Source: Aphanothece sp. CMT-3BRIN-NPC111
GTDB lineage: Bacteria > Cyanobacteriota > Cyanobacteriia > Cyanobacteriales > JAHHGU01
Direction: 5' to 3'
DNA: 64,000 nucleotides
Assembly (NCBI GenBank): GCA_019359765.1
Contig: JAHHGU010000011.1
Span: 1-64,000 of the forward strand
Every line of letters begins with the position of its first letter. Position 1 is the first letter of the stretch. The position numbers were made by a program, and so were the translations under genes. A model generated the notes under the pieces. That model ran no database searches, was not told the DNA's origin, and saw only the letters and a program-made list of their open reading frames with translations. Below are positions 63,485 through 64,000 of this stretch, piece after piece.

Positions 63485-64000
63485 CTAAGGGCGATCGCTT
63501 TCCACCCTAAAATCATTACAAAGTTGACGTTCCTCAGTGCTAACTTTAGGGCTGGTCTTCAGATAATCATGCAGCCAATTGCAACCGCGCCATAGTAGCT
63601 TATCTAAATTCAAAGTTTGTAGTTCTGTGCCGTTAACACGCCAGAGTTTAGCGGTGTTGTCCAAACTACCTGAGGCAATCATCTGACCGTCAGGACTGAA
63701 ACTCACACTCATCACCGCAGCCCTATGCCCTTGCAGGGTTTGAAAAGAAGTTCCGTCACGGTGCCAGAGTTTCACTGTTTTATCTTCACTGGCTGAGGCA
63801 ATCGTCTCACCGTCAGGGCTAAAGCTGACGCTATAGACCTCAGCGCTATGCCCCTGAAGCGTTTTCAGCAAAATGCCGTCGCTACTTCTCCAAAGTTTGA
63901 CCGTCTTATCAGCACTGGTTGAGGCAATTGTCTTACCATCAGGGCTAAAACTGACACCATATACCCAATCACTATGCCCCTGAAGCGTTTTCAGCAAAGT
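63485..64000 (-). CDS. WD40-repeat protein, C-terminal part (runs off window)
   Basis: The last 170 residues of a longer protein show three full WD40 repeats (TLQGHSDWVYGVSFSPDG and similar) and the end segment LDKLLWRGCNWLHDYLKTSPKVSTEERQLC, which is typical of large cyanobacterial WD40 proteins. The N-terminus is beyond the window, so partner domains (for example NB-ARC or caspase-like) cannot be judged. Confidence 0.9.
   Translation of the reverse strand, partial: TLLKTLQGHSDWVYGVSFSPDGKTIASTSADKTVKLWRSSDGILLKTLQGHSAEVYSVSFSPDGETIASASEDKTVKLWHRDGTSFQTLQGHRAAVMSVSFSPDGQMIASGSLDNTAKLWRVNGTELQTLNLDKLLWRGCNWLHDYLKTSPKVSTEERQLCNDFRVESDRP

Noticed and set aside
1..64000. High density of GCGATCGC octamers as a novel signal
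   Set aside because: This is the well-known HIP1 sequence of many cyanobacteria and needs no new explanation.

Overview
The window comes from a cyanobacterium. It carries a complete circadian clock locus (kaiA-kaiB-kaiC), cytochrome b6f genes (petB, petD), the D1 C-terminal processing protease ctpA, ndhB, a high-light-inducible protein and the aerobic-type cobalamin enzymes CobJ and CobM. The octamer GCGATCGC (HIP1) is scattered throughout, inside genes and between them. Short tandem heptamer repeats (TTTTGAG, TTTTGGA, TAATTCG types) and several families of perfect palindromes suggest a large-genome freshwater or terrestrial species. The species cannot be named from sequence alone.

Layout. 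0-3 kb: kaiABC. 3-9 kb: tRNA-Arg(CCG), trmFO, a site-2 protease, a degenerate metallo-beta-lactamase-fold protein and ctpA. 9-10.2 kb: petB-petD. 10.6-15.6 kb: small secreted or membrane proteins (one with five CNYYGC motifs), a 6S RNA gene beside purK, a pentapeptide protein coupled to purK, and a holin-like protein. 15.7-24.3 kb: a CbiG-CobJ fusion, a PepSY-like protein, ndhB, a TnpB-only transposon and topA. 24.6-31.6 kb: a lipoprotein, ald, an HLIP gene with a near-consensus promoter and a probable RpaB (HLR1) site, and an RDD/pentapeptide fusion. 32-38 kb: an M16 protease pair, a two-domain peptidoglycan-binding protein and two paralogous single-pass membrane proteins. 38-48 kb: glutathione reductase, a DivIVA-like coiled-coil protein overlapping coaD, a PilC/GspF-like protein, MIF-like and flavin reductase proteins, cobM, a CASTOR/POLLUX-type channel and lgt. 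48-53 kb: a phosphopantetheinyl transferase, a DUF3131 protein and a 937-residue coiled-coil/TPR/WD40 protein.

53.3-56.4 kb is an accessory patch. It holds a decayed antitoxin gene, a frameshifted Uma2 gene, a MazEF-like pair and an antitoxin/PIN pair bracketed by a 185-bp direct repeat (about 91% identical, no net indels). 56.4-64 kb: a BadF-family sugar kinase converging on a GHL10-type glycosidase, ppsA, a secreted protein with a 29-residue duplication, a PII-fold protein and the end of a second WD40 protein that runs off the window.

Most of the window is core cyanobacterial metabolism: clock, photosynthetic electron transport, cobalamin and purine synthesis, and tRNA modification. The least explained parts are the CNYYGC protein, the 29-residue-repeat protein, the paralogous membrane pair, the 937-residue scaffold and the repeat-bracketed toxin-antitoxin cassette. 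No rRNA and no CRISPR array were seen.
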